A stretch of DNA of 64,000 nucleotides from an uncultured Eggerthellaceae bacterium (GCA_947565185.1 CANODU010000003.1:1-64000), one strand, 5' to 3'; counted from the stretch's first letter, positions 16,952 through 25,495 are shown. The notes: generated by a model not told the origin, from the sequence alone. A program made the numbers and translations.

Positions 16952-18883
16952 CTAGCGCCCCTCCGCTCCTGCCTGTATCTCTGTCTCTTCCTGCGCCGCT
17001 TTTCGCTCAGCGCGCGCTTTGAAGACGCTCTTCGCTTGGATGATGACAGCGCCTAAGAGCACCGGCGCCAAGACGATCTCGGGAAGCTCATAGCGCAGAT
17101 CATACACAGGGCCGATGATGCAGAAGAGCGTGACCATAGCAAAGGGAACGAAGAGCATCCCGGCTTTCGTGCGGTTTCGCAAGCTGAAGAACAAGAGCAG
17201 CGCCGGGATCCAGAGACAATAGGTGACGCCAGAGACCAGGATGTTCACACCAGGTGTCTGATTGAAGAACGCAACGAAGGTGTCCATGGCATCGCGGAGA
17301 GGTGCCGTAGCGTCGATCTTCCAGAGCACCTGTCTATCCTCCTCGAAAGAGAGCAGGTGATCGAAGGGAGAGACCGAATTCATCTTGGCGCGCACGGGCG
17401 CCACGTATCCCGACGACACGCTCAATAGCGATGCAAGATACTCCCCCGGATACCGAAGGCCAACGCTGGCATACGCCTTGAGATAGTCCAACATCTGTTC
17501 TGGCGTAGCATCCAGATAGTGACGCCCTTTCACCTTATCGGTCAAAGTCGGGTTATAGTCCCACTCGATGCCCGAAACGCGCATGACCCCCTGCACCGCT
17601 TCTCGCTCCTCCGGCGTGAGGGCCTCAGCTCCCAGATCCCGATAGACCCGTGCCGTTTGCTGCAGCATCACGCCGATCGCCTCTTGACGCCCTCCCGGCA
17701 CGATATTGAGCGCAGGAAAGACAACGAAGGGTATGAGCGCGAACATCAGAACAGCGCAGATGCCCCCTTGCAGGATCTGCGCCTTGATGGAAGCAGCCGC
17801 AGCCTTTCGCGCCTGTGAAGCACCGTCGCGATCGGCGCCCTTTCCACGGCGCCAAGCGATAAGGCTCACGATGGCGCCAAAGAGCGCTGTCGCACCTACC
17901 ACATACACACCGGTCTTCTTCGTGAGGCACATCCCGCATGCTAAGAGCACGAGCGCAACGATGAACCGCTTCTTCTGGAAGACGCCGCCTTTGGTGAAGA
18001 CCGCTTCTGCGAGCAACAGGAACCAAGGGATGAAGAAGACGGTAAAGGCGCTATCCTTCACGATCGTGCATGCCTGGATGGGGATCACAGGAAGCAAGCA
18101 GAAGAAGGCGTAGGCCGCAAAGCAGATGCCAGCCGGAGCGCCATGATGGTGCAGATATGCCGCACTGAACGCAAGCAGAACAGCGAAGAAGAGCACTTGT
18201 GCGATCATCAAGAATGCAAGTGACGGCATCCAGCTTCCGAAGAGCGCATCCGATGCCTGCGCAAGGCTGCCATAGAAGAGCGTGAGCGCAAAGGGATGAT
18301 GATCCACGATGAGGGCATCGGTGGGATAGTATCCTTGAAAGCGCAGCTTCTCTTGGCTGTTCTCCCCATACGCCCTCTCGACATCTATGTTCTCAAGGTC
18401 AAGGTTGCCCCCGCTGAGCACGTCGAGCGGGTGGGCATCTAGATAGAGTTGCTGCATCTGCGTTGTCGTGTCGTTGTAGAGATTGCCGGGAAACGAAGCG
18501 ATGATGTAAGGCAACCAGAACACGATCATGATAGCGGCGAAGAGCGCCACGCTCTTCGCCGTGAGCTTCGGACAGAACATAAGCAGCTTGGAAGGACGGG
18601 GCGCATCCTCATCGGCGCCAGATGCGGATGCAGCATCCTTGTTGAGCGAGGCATAGGAGAGCTTCGTCAAACCCGCGTTCACCGCAAGGATGACGAGAGC
18701 CACCACCACCGTGAACGCAAGAGAGAGGATGAAGGCAACAGGATTCGGGATGACGGGCGAGCCCCCGGATTCGCTGAGGCCGAAGGACATGCCGAAGACG
18801 CCCGCGAAGGCGATGATGAGCGACATGGCGATGAGGATGGCCCAATCGCGCACGCCCATGGCTCTCACAGTTCTCAGGAACAC
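16952..18883 (-). CDS. Large polytopic membrane protein, GT-C-like (possibly DUF6020)
   Basis: Membrane protein of 643 aa with about thirteen hydrophobic helices. It resembles lipid-linked-sugar-dependent GT-C glycosyltransferases and the DUF6020 group: a loop after helix 3 contains FPGNLYNDTTTQMQQLY, then DHHPFALTLFYGSL, and a large extracellular domain (about 400-520) includes ARVYRDLG and LRYPGEYLASLLSVSSGYV. A short, charged Glu/Lys tail ends the protein. The GTG start (18883) has GGGAAAGG upstream; an in-frame ATG at 18859 is an alternative. It lies 27 nt after the MHS transporter on the same strand. The transferred sugar, if any, is unknown. Confidence 0.7.
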   Translation of the reverse strand: MFLRTVRAMGVRDWAILIAMSLIIAFAGVFGMSFGLSESGGSPVIPNPVAFILSLAFTVVVALVILAVNAGLTKLSYASLNKDAASASGADEDAPRPSKLLMFCPKLTAKSVALFAAIMIVFWLPYIIASFPGNLYNDTTTQMQQLYLDAHPLDVLSGGNLDLENIDVERAYGENSQEKLRFQGYYPTDALIVDHHPFALTLFYGSLAQASDALFGSWMPSLAFLMIAQVLFFAVLLAFSAAYLHHHGAPAGICFAAYAFFCLLPVIPIQACTIVKDSAFTVFFIPWFLLLAEAVFTKGGVFQKKRFIVALVLLACGMCLTKKTGVYVVGATALFGAIVSLIAWRRGKGADRDGASQARKAAAASIKAQILQGGICAVLMFALIPFVVFPALNIVPGGRQEAIGVMLQQTARVYRDLGAEALTPEEREAVQGVMRVSGIEWDYNPTLTDKVKGRHYLDATPEQMLDYLKAYASVGLRYPGEYLASLLSVSSGYVAPVRAKMNSVSPFDHLLSFEEDRQVLWKIDATAPLRDAMDTFVAFFNQTPGVNILVSGVTYCLWIPALLLFFSLRNRTKAGMLFVPFAMVTLFCIIGPVYDLRYELPEIVLAPVLLGAVIIQAKSVFKARAERKAAQEETEIQAGAEGR

Positions 18884-18910
18884 TGATGCGACCTTTCCCT
18901 TACGCGTTCG

Positions 18911-20263
18911 CTAGATGCTATCCAGATCCTTATGCGAGTTCTCCTTCGACATGATCATGGCGATGAGCGCGATGAGCGAGATGATGACCATGTACCACGC
19001 AGGCGCTATGGTGGAACCGGTGACGGAGATGAGCCAGGTGGAGATCATAGCCGCCGTTCCTCCGAAGATGGCGTTCGCCAGATTGAAGGAGAGCGCGAAG
19101 CCGGTATAGCGCACATCGGTGGGGAACGTCTCGGTGAGATAGCTTGAGAGCGTACCATCATTGATGGTCAACACGAAGCACATGATGAGCTCCACGATGA
19201 GCACGATGACGAAGTCTGCGGTGTTGAGCAGCATGAATGCCGGCACCGTAAGCACGACGAAGAGCACGCACGCGGTGATAAGCATCTTCTTGCGCCCAAA
19301 GGTGTCGGATATCTTGCCGGAGATGAAGACGAACGCCACATAGGCCACAAGAGAGATGGTGGTGGCTATCTGAGATGACTCTGCCGTCATGCCAACAGCG
19401 GTCTCCAGATAGGTGGGCAGATAGGTGAGCACGGCATAGAAGCCGACGGCGTTCAGCATGCAGGCGCCAAAGGAGACGATGAGCTCGCGCAGATGATGCT
19501 TGAACAGATCGCGCACCGGGTGCTGCACTTCATTCTCCTTGGCTGCCAGCTCATCTTGCATGGCCTGGTAGGTGGGCGAATCCTCAAGGCGCGTACGGAT
19601 ATAGTGCGCGACGAGCCCCAAAGGCCCTGCCAAGAGGAACGGGATGCGCCAGCCCCAGGTGAGCACGGCGTCCCCATCCAAGAAGATGGTCATGAGCGTG
19701 GCCAGCATGGATCCGACGAGCAACCCCACAGACGTGGACGCTGGCACGATGGAACAATACAGCCCGCGCTTCTTCGCGGGTGCATATTCGGCAAGGAACG
19801 TGGCCGCACCTGCATATTCGCCCGCAGCGGAGAATCCCTGGATCATGCGCAGCACCAGCAAGAGCGCCGGTGCCAAGATGCCGATGGAGGCATAGCTGGG
19901 CAAGCACCCGATGAGGAAGGTGGCACCGCTCATCAAGAAGATGGAGATGGAAAGCGCCCACTTGCGCCCCTTCTTATCCCCCAAGCTCCCCCAGAAGAGC
20001 GCGCCGATGGGGCGCATGATGAAAGAGACAGCGAACACGGCGAAGGTGGAGATCAGCGCCACCGTGGGATCTTCGGAAGCGAAGAAGACCGCAGCGATGA
20101 CCGTAGCGAAGTAGGAATAGGATCCATAGTCGAACCATTCGATGAAGTTCCCCAGAAAAGAAGAGACCGCCACCTTTCGGATGACGTTGCCTGATTCGGG
20201 CTCAGGGGAAGTGTGCGTGGCGGTAGGCGCCGAGAGGGGCGCGCTTTCTGCGGCTGCTGACAT
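18911..20263 (-). CDS. MHS-family (metabolite:H+ symporter) MFS transporter
   Basis: Inner-membrane 12-helix transporter, 450 aa, of the MHS/ProP branch of the MFS. Typical signatures are FLGNFIEWFDYGSYSYFA in helix 1, RPIGALFWGSLGDKKGRKWAL in loop 2-3, and FSAAGEYAGAATFLAEYAP in helix 5, with TGFALSFNLANAIFGG late. Known members carry betaine, proline, citrate, ketoglutarate or shikimate. Two ATGs follow the AAAAAAAGGAG site; the second (20263) has correct spacing. It follows the amidinotransferase after a structured 457-nt gap on the same strand, so it may carry a substrate or product of that enzyme (inference). Confidence 0.86.
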   Translation of the reverse strand: MSAAAESAPLSAPTATHTSPEPESGNVIRKVAVSSFLGNFIEWFDYGSYSYFATVIAAVFFASEDPTVALISTFAVFAVSFIMRPIGALFWGSLGDKKGRKWALSISIFLMSGATFLIGCLPSYASIGILAPALLLVLRMIQGFSAAGEYAGAATFLAEYAPAKKRGLYCSIVPASTSVGLLVGSMLATLMTIFLDGDAVLTWGWRIPFLLAGPLGLVAHYIRTRLEDSPTYQAMQDELAAKENEVQHPVRDLFKHHLRELIVSFGACMLNAVGFYAVLTYLPTYLETAVGMTAESSQIATTISLVAYVAFVFISGKISDTFGRKKMLITACVLFVVLTVPAFMLLNTADFVIVLIVELIMCFVLTINDGTLSSYLTETFPTDVRYTGFALSFNLANAIFGGTAAMISTWLISVTGSTIAPAWYMVIISLIALIAMIMSKENSHKDLDSI

Positions 20264-20720
20264 GAGCATGCTCCTTTTTTTGGGACGGATGCCAGCGCAT
20301 CGGTCCTTGCGTCCTCAAGGCTTGTCAAACAACCAATCTACGGATCATTGTCCCCGCTCTTCAGGGCGACCGGACAATGAGCTGCTGACTGCCTGTTGAC
20401 TTGGATCAAGCCTCAGGGATCGATGATACCGCCCTGCATTGCAGGCCCGTTAAGAATGTGCAAAGAATCCATGTTCGTGCCGATGAGCGGCATGAGCTTC
20501 TTGAACGTAACGAAAACGAGCCTGAACCGGATGAGAGGATCAAAACCGGGCATAGATCGGGATAGAACCCAAATCATGGCTGGGACCGGACAAAGAAAGC
20601 GAGGGGCCCTCAGGTGCCCCAGATAACCGTGAAAGCGCGCCTGAGTTGGCTTCGTCCAACGAAGAAGAAGCGCTTGGAGCGGTTAGATGGGATGCCTGAG
20701 GGCCCCGCAGCGTCAATGGG
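20264..20720 (-). other. Structured intergenic region between amidinotransferase and MHS transporter
   Basis: No gene is seen in these 457 nt. A rod-like inverted repeat spans 20603-20706: a perfect 12-bp outer stem (20603-20614/20695-20706), then 20624-20629/20680-20685, 20633-20638/20670-20675, and an inner GTTGG/CCAAC hairpin (20645-20660). A second hairpin pairs CATTGTCC with GGACAATG (20346-20353/20372-20379), and a third pairs GATGC with GCATC (20288-20301) just upstream of the transporter ribosome site. In the minus-sense transcript these are the 3' end of the amidinotransferase message and the leader of the transporter. A large terminator followed by a regulatory leader would explain them; I recognise no known riboswitch. 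Confidence 0.55.
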
Positions 20721-21866
20721 CTAGTCCCACATCTCCGGTCGCACGAGCGTAGAGTCAGGAACGCGGTTCGGGAAGTAATCCTCGCAACCGCCTTCGCGGT
20801 ACACATCCGCCGTGCAGCAATGCAGGCCACCACCGAACGGATAGGCATCACGCAGATCGCACGGGATGACGTTCATGCCCAGCTTGTCCATCTGCTCCAT
20901 CTGATGCACCTCAGAGGCCTCCACGACGACCGTCTTCGGATCCAGCACCAAGCAGTTCATGGACAGCCACACGCTGGAGTAGCACAGCGCCGGTGGCTCG
21001 GTGTGAGCCGGCTGTGCCGCATCGACGATCTGCCAGTCGTTCGCCTCGAAGATGGCACGCTGCTCTTGGGGCAGCGGGCGCACGGGATTGTTGATGATGA
21101 GGCCCGGACGCAGCGGCACGAAGGTGGCGTCGATGTGGATGGGATACGGATCTCCCGGGAAGTTCACCGCATGGATGCGCAGATCCGGGTGATAGCGCTG
21201 CATCCAATCCATGGCGGCGCGATTGGTGGTGAGGCCATGCTGGACGAAGATGTCACGACCCATGCGCATCCAGTCAGCGGCGTCCCACATGGGCTCCACT
21301 TCCGTGGTGACGAAATCCTTGTTCGCCGTGCGGATGAGGCGCTCTTCGATGGAGATGGACTCATCGTAGTAATTATGCTTGTAGGACTTGTCCGTCAAGC
21401 GCGGGCGCGGGGCCTGCGTCCAGATGAAATCCGGATCCTCTTCGAAGTACTTCTCCATGAGCGGCCAATAGGCCAGATATTCGAAATAGCGGCTGCGGAA
21501 GGACTGCGCAGCGGCCATGATCTCATTGCCGATGGTCAGCAGCACATCACGCGGCGGCATGCAGCCCATCATGGAATCGTTGGTGAAATCAGGAGTGCCG
21601 ATCTTCTGATTCCATTGCAGTGGCGTGGGGCGATCCACCTTGATGCCACGATCCTCCAAGATCTTGACCAAGCGCTCCAGCGCCGCGTTGCCCTTTTCGA
21701 CCGTCTCTAGCGGGCGCAAGCCCCACATGCCGCGCATGTCTGAATCAACGGGGACCTTCTCCGACGAAGCCGGCTCCTCAGGCGGGATCATCCCGTTGTC
21801 GCAACGGCCAACGATCACATGCTTCAGCGGATCCCAATCGTTCCATGAATTGACGATCTTAGGCAT
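20721..21866 (-). CDS. L-arginine:amine amidinotransferase (AGAT-like)
   Basis: Cytosolic amidinotransferase of the guanidino-group-modifying fold, 381 aa. It moves the amidino group of arginine to an amine acceptor, releasing ornithine. It matches the vertebrate glycine amidinotransferase in all three catalytic regions: DAADWMRMGRDIF (Asp near residue 195), YPIHIDATF (His 244) and GGGLHCCTADV (Cys 350), as well as PPRDVLLTIGNEIM and SVWLSMNCLVLD. The acceptor may be glycine, taurine, lysine or an aminocyclitol; it cannot be fixed from sequence. The ATG at 21866 has AGAGAGGA at good spacing. A TTGATG-N18-TATAAT promoter lies upstream. The MHS transporter gene follows. Confidence 0.88.
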   Translation of the reverse strand: MPKIVNSWNDWDPLKHVIVGRCDNGMIPPEEPASSEKVPVDSDMRGMWGLRPLETVEKGNAALERLVKILEDRGIKVDRPTPLQWNQKIGTPDFTNDSMMGCMPPRDVLLTIGNEIMAAAQSFRSRYFEYLAYWPLMEKYFEEDPDFIWTQAPRPRLTDKSYKHNYYDESISIEERLIRTANKDFVTTEVEPMWDAADWMRMGRDIFVQHGLTTNRAAMDWMQRYHPDLRIHAVNFPGDPYPIHIDATFVPLRPGLIINNPVRPLPQEQRAIFEANDWQIVDAAQPAHTEPPALCYSSVWLSMNCLVLDPKTVVVEASEVHQMEQMDKLGMNVIPCDLRDAYPFGGGLHCCTADVYREGGCEDYFPNRVPDSTLVRPEMWD

Positions 21867-21906
21867 GGCACATCCTCTCTTTCGCGCATTCGAACAAGCG
21901 GTAGCG

Positions 21907-21936
21907 ATTATAGGACTCAAACGCTGGCAGCATCAA
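21907..21936 (-). promoter_or_regulatory. Sigma70-type promoter of the amidinotransferase gene
   Basis: On the minus strand TTGATG (21936-21931) and a perfect TATAAT (21912-21907) are 18 nt apart, and the start codon at 21866 lies about 35 nt downstream of the expected transcription start. No competing gene overlaps, as the upstream alarmone synthetase gene ends at 21962 on the same strand. Confidence 0.7.
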
Positions 21937-21961
21937 GGCAAAAGATGGTGCGACATGCACG

Positions 21962-22855
21962 CTAGCCCTCGGCCGGGAACACGGGGGCTGCATCCTTCTG
22001 CGCCCCCTCTTCCGCCAGCTTCACCGCTATCTCAGCGGGTGCCGCCACCGTGTCTGCCAGATTCATCTGCCGTGCTTGGCGCACATCCCGCTCTTTCGGA
22101 TGAGCCCGATTGCTCTCAAGGGCATTCGCCAGGATCTGCATGCGCTTCTCCACGCCGCTGATGATCTGCGAGCATGCCTTGAGCTCAGCGCCTACATCCA
22201 CGCCCTCTATCTCATAGACCGACTTGTACTTGAGGTCATGCTCAAGGCTGGCCCAGAAGTCCATGGCGATGGTGCGTATCTGGATCTCCACCGGCACCGA
22301 CTTCTTGCCGTCCAAGAAGAAGACGGGGATCTTCACGATGAAATGGAGCGACCGATATCCATTGGGCTTGGGATGGGCGATGTAGTCCTTGACCGTCACG
22401 ACCTCAAGGTCATCTTGATGCTCAAGGTAATCCAGGATGGCATAGGCATCCTGGACATACGACACGATCACGCGCAGGCCCGCGATATCCATGATGTAGG
22501 CCTCCATGGCCTCTAGTGTGGCATCTTTGCCGTAGCGCTCCAGCTTCTCGAAGATGGAGGGGACGGATTTCATGCGCGATTCGATATGATGGATGGGGTT
22601 GCGGCTCTTGCGCAGCTTCAGATCCTGATCCAGCGTCTCCAGGCGCGCCTCCATTTGGCGCATGGCGGCGTGATACTTCTGCAAGATGTCCTGGGCGGCG
22701 AATTCCAACACCGTGAGAGCGTCGATGTCGTTGTTCGTGAGGATGCGGTTCTGCGTGAGCTTCTCCGTCACATCCTTGCCTGCGATGCCATGATCGCGCC
22801 GGTAAGACACCGATGCATTGAGGCGGATGTCATTCAACGAGCCATCGTTGTTCAT
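21962..22855 (-). CDS. Small alarmone synthetase-like GTP pyrophosphokinase (RelA/SpoT domain)
   Basis: Cytosolic (p)ppGpp synthetase-type protein, 297 aa, without the HD hydrolase and TGS/ACT regions of RelA, hence a small alarmone synthetase of the YjbM/YwaC type. It transfers pyrophosphate from ATP to GDP or GTP. Visible are IESRMKSVPSIFEKLERYG, the DIAGLRVIVSYVQDAY strand with the catalytic Arg, PKPNGYRSLHFIV and VEIQIRTIAMDFWASLEHDL, all hallmark segments. The ATG at 22855 (AAAGGTG upstream) fits the family N-terminus, whereas the frame to 22969 does not. The last ~60 residues are Ala/Glu-rich and variable. Confidence 0.9.
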   Translation of the reverse strand: MNNDGSLNDIRLNASVSYRRDHGIAGKDVTEKLTQNRILTNNDIDALTVLEFAAQDILQKYHAAMRQMEARLETLDQDLKLRKSRNPIHHIESRMKSVPSIFEKLERYGKDATLEAMEAYIMDIAGLRVIVSYVQDAYAILDYLEHQDDLEVVTVKDYIAHPKPNGYRSLHFIVKIPVFFLDGKKSVPVEIQIRTIAMDFWASLEHDLKYKSVYEIEGVDVGAELKACSQIISGVEKRMQILANALESNRAHPKERDVRQARQMNLADTVAAPAEIAVKLAEEGAQKDAAPVFPAEG

Positions 22856-23175
22856 AGGTTCGCACCTTTGCGTCCTAGGCATTTTCCACGCTTCGCATTC
22901 TAGCCTACGCGGCGCCCACCGGTAAGCTGGCGAACGCAAACTGATGCTCTGCGCGCACTGCATTGCCACGTGCGCTCACCTTGGCCGTTGCGCACCTTCT
23001 TTTCTGGAAAATGGAAATTTCTCGGGACATCACGGGGATTTTGGCTTACCATCTTACTCACTTGCTCAGTTGGACGTACGCAAAGAATCTCAAACACACC
23101 CAAGCGAACGACCAGAATGACCGACGCAACGAGCACATGCGAATGGAGCCCGTTGCCCTAGAGAAAGAGATTGAT
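22856..23175. other. Divergent intergenic region, alarmone synthetase / mIHF
   Basis: These 320 nt hold the divergent promoters and the leader of the mIHF gene. A plus-strand frame is open through most of it, in phase with mIHF, but its translation (to residue 71) is not protein-like and lacks similarity to mIHF N-termini. I see no convincing -35/-10 pair, operator or structured RNA. Confidence 0.4.
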
Positions 23176-23487
23176 ATGCCAGCACCTACCATGACCGATG
23201 AACAGCGCGCAGCCGCTCTGGAGAAGGCCCGCGTCGTCCGCGCCGCCCGCTCTGAGATCACGACCAAGCTCTCTGCCAAGATCATGACCCCCGGTGAGGC
23301 GCTTGACATGGCTGGTGACCCGGTTGTCGGACGCATGAAGGTCAAGTCTTTCCTGAATGCTCTTCCGGGCTATGGCAAGGTCAAGACCGAGAAGCTCATG
23401 GAGGAGCTCGGCATCCCCGAGACTCGCCGCATCCAGGGACTCGGCAGCAAGCAGATGGAGAACCTGCGCAAGGCCCTGGAGGCCTAA
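23176..23487 (+). CDS. mihF: Actinobacterial integration host factor (mIHF)
   Basis: Small basic nucleoid protein, 103 aa, of the actinobacterial IHF family (not related in sequence to the HU-like IHF of proteobacteria). It binds and bends DNA through a helix-two-turn-helix region: the conserved core is VGRMKVKSFLNALPGYGKVK, followed by EKLMEELGIPETRRIQGLG and QMENLRKAL. The ATG at 23176 gives an N-terminus MPAPTMTDEQRAAAL of typical length; 23191 is an alternative. The ribosome site is weak (AGAAAGAGA). It ends in an ideal intrinsic terminator and is monocistronic, consistent with a highly expressed chromatin protein. A hallmark for placing this DNA in the Actinobacteria. Confidence 0.93.
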   Translation: MPAPTMTDEQRAAALEKARVVRAARSEITTKLSAKIMTPGEALDMAGDPVVGRMKVKSFLNALPGYGKVKTEKLMEELGIPETRRIQGLGSKQMENLRKALEA

Positions 23488-23510
23488 GAGCCACACCTCA
23501 TCCGAATGCG

Positions 23511-23542
23511 AAATGCACCCCCTAATAGGGGTGCATTTTTTT
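23511..23542 (+). terminator. Rho-independent terminator of mihF
   Basis: An 11-bp perfect stem (23511-23521/23528-23538) with a six-nt loop CTAATA runs into seven consecutive T residues (23536-23542), 23 nt after the mihF stop. Confidence 0.93.
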
Positions 23543-23561
23543 GTCTGTATAGCGAAACCGT

Positions 23562-23624
23562 GTATCAAGGGGACGGAGGAGTGAGACGCGCAACGCGCAT
23601 CTCACTCCTCCGTCCCCTTGATAC
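23562..23624. repeat. Long palindrome P2 between convergent genes
   Basis: Perfect 25-bp arms (23562-23586 and 23600-23624) with the same inner GCGC stem as P1 and a triloop AAC. Relative to P1 the arm reads CAAGGGG instead of CAGGGGG, and the other arm changes to match. It lies 2 nt before the stop of the next gene and downstream of a conventional terminator, so it is not needed as the only terminator of mihF. Confidence 0.93.
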
Positions 23625-23626
23625 GC

Positions 23627-24235
23627 TTACGAGAGGATAGCCTGGTTCAACGCGATGGTCTTGTCCTTGTTCGCCATGACCGCAGATATGATAAAGAGCA
23701 CGACGAGCACGATATGGCCACCCAGAAACGCTATGACCGCACCGACGATGCCGCACACCGTGAGCGCTTTGAGCTTCTCTTGCTTACCCGCACCGACGAT
23801 CCCTAAGATGCCGAAGACGAGCGTGGCAGCGGAGACGATGATCTCCCAGATGAGCAGCGCATTCACCACAGCAAGCGTGATATCCATGATGGCCTCAACA
23901 TCTTCCAAAGAAGTGCTGTATCCGAAATAGCCATCAGAGACCGGAACGAGGCTTTCCGTGCTCAAAGACGCATGGTGAGGATGTGAGGTTCCGTAGTCGT
24001 CATCCCACAGATCGTGATCGAAGTAGAAATCATCCAGATAGTCATAATAGAAGTCATCCAGATAATCTGGATCGTATACAGAAGCGCCGTACTCTTCCTC
24101 AAGCGCAGCATAGAGGTAGTCCTTGTTCGCCCCCAGAAAAGCCATGCCCACCACGCATGTGATGAGGCTCAGCGCCGCCAGCACGGTGATGCCTATGTTC
24201 AGTCCGCGTATGAGGGATGCATGGATGGGCTTCAT
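23627..24235 (-). CDS. Four-helix membrane protein with Asp/Tyr-rich outer loop
   Basis: Hypothetical integral membrane protein, about 202 aa from the ATG at 24235 (AAGGCGG upstream; the frame extends to 24265). One helix (about 15-40) is followed by a ~75-residue loop dominated by Asp, Tyr, Phe and His, including an internally repeated YLDDFYYD / YLDDFYFD pair, and then three more helices with Gly-rich turns (FGILGIVGAGKQEKL). The acidic-aromatic loop would face outward by the positive-inside rule and might bind metal ions or cations; this is inference. No known function. The stop codon is 2 nt from palindrome P2. Confidence 0.7.
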   Translation of the reverse strand: MKPIHASLIRGLNIGITVLAALSLITCVVGMAFLGANKDYLYAALEEEYGASVYDPDYLDDFYYDYLDDFYFDHDLWDDDYGTSHPHHASLSTESLVPVSDGYFGYSTSLEDVEAIMDITLAVVNALLIWEIIVSAATLVFGILGIVGAGKQEKLKALTVCGIVGAVIAFLGGHIVLVVLFIISAVMANKDKTIALNQAILS

Positions 24236-24307
24236 GGGTCCGCCTTCGATCGTATCTTCAAGCATCTTCGCCGCTATTCTACTCCAAGCCCAAACGCAGA
24301 TGAGAGG

Positions 24308-25495
24308 CTAAGAGGCCGCGTGCTTCTTGAGATCGAACAAGGATGTGCGCTCACGCGGGCGCGATATCTCTATCAATGTTGGCTCCAGATCATACAGATC
24401 CCTCATGCGCACATGGGGGTGCAGCGTGAGGCAATGGCGCATGCAGACATCTACGCACATCCCGCATTGCGTGCATGTGCTGGCGGAGAACTCCAGATAC
24501 TTGTGCGTAGGATCTTCCGGCTCATCGAACTTCGCGTGGGAGAGCGCTCCTGTCGGGCAGAACAGGACGCAAAGGCCGCAGCCCGAACAGGCATCTACGT
24601 CCACCTCCACGCATCCGAACCGATGCGTGGACGCTATCTCCTCGGAGGTGGCAAGGGATGCCGCGTCTGCTGAGGCGCGCTCCATCCCTTCCAAGAGCGC
24701 GAAGTTCCCCTCGGGCGAGAAGGTGGGCATGCGACCCGACTTCCCTGCTCCCAACCGGTCCTTGAGCGATCGGGGGCTTGAAGCGCCACCCAGCTTGTCC
24801 TCGATGGTCTTCTGAGCCACATTGCCAGCCACGCGTCGGACATAGCCACCCGTCTTCAACAGGATGCCGCGCCTATCCTCGCCACGGATGTTCCTTGCGT
24901 GGGCATGAGCGCGCACTTCTTGAGGCACGTCAGAGGTGCGCGTGATGATGACCGATGCTCCGGCAGCCTCCAAGAGGTCTGACGCGTCCGCGACGGATCC
25001 GTCTATGAAGCACGAAGCCTTTCCGTACTTGCACGTGGAGCAGTCACCGTCCACTAACACGATGTCATCGAAACCAGCGCTGGCAAGGGAGACGAGCAGC
25101 ACATCGCTTGCATGGGCCAGACACGGCACTTCGCAGATGCGCTCTCCATCAGCCACATGCTTGGATGCGGCGCGAGCGCATGCGATGACAGCAAGGCCTC
25201 GCTTCTCATCCCCTGAGCGCGCCGCACGTTGGAGGGTCGCCTGGAAGGTGGGATCTTGCATGGAAAGGGCCATGGGCGGGCAGACAGACGCACAGGCCCC
25301 GCAATCGACACAAGCGAGCGCATCCACGAAGACCTCGTTGTTGCTGATGGTCACGGCATCAGACAAGCAGGCCTCCGCGCACTTCCTGCAGGATGCATTC
25401 CGATTGCGCACCGCTGTGCAGCGATCTTGATCCACCTGGACAGGACTTACCTTCAGATAGTCCGCATAGGCCATCACATCAGCAACAGAGGGCAT
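24308..25495 (-). CDS. Iron-sulfur protein: two ferredoxin modules around an MvhD-like domain
   Basis: Cytosolic redox protein, 395 aa. An N-terminal ferredoxin region has CRKCAEAC (about residue 37) and CVDCGACASVCP; the C-terminal one has CSGCGLCVLFCPTGA and CTQCGMCVDVC. The part between carries VIACARAAS, ICEVPCLAH, DIVLVDGDCSTCKYG, a layout like the hydrogenase Fe-S subunit MvhD/FlpD (short Cys motifs in a Rossmann-like domain). It probably passes electrons between soluble partners, perhaps a molybdoenzyme, because mobBA lies immediately upstream (stop 25507, 11 nt before this ATG). RBS AAGG. The frame to 25582 overlaps mobBA and was rejected. Partner and substrate are unknown. Confidence 0.78.
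   Translation of the reverse strand: MPSVADVMAYADYLKVSPVQVDQDRCTAVRNRNASCRKCAEACLSDAVTISNNEVFVDALACVDCGACASVCPPMALSMQDPTFQATLQRAARSGDEKRGLAVIACARAASKHVADGERICEVPCLAHASDVLLVSLASAGFDDIVLVDGDCSTCKYGKASCFIDGSVADASDLLEAAGASVIITRTSDVPQEVRAHAHARNIRGEDRRGILLKTGGYVRRVAGNVAQKTIEDKLGGASSPRSLKDRLGAGKSGRMPTFSPEGNFALLEGMERASADAASLATSEEIASTHRFGCVEVDVDACSGCGLCVLFCPTGALSHAKFDEPEDPTHKYLEFSASTCTQCGMCVDVCMRHCLTLHPHVRMRDLYDLEPTLIEISRPRERTSLFDLKKHAAS

Noticed and set aside
16944-16972. GGCGCTAGCGCC palindrome at the YkgJ/membrane-protein convergent junction as a fourth junction element
   Set aside because: It is only 12 nt, overlaps coding sequence and shares nothing with P1-P3.
20264-20720. Known guanidine riboswitch upstream of the MHS transporter
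   Set aside because: Remembered consensus elements of guanidine-I, -II and -III are not visible; the hairpins are kept as an unassigned structure.
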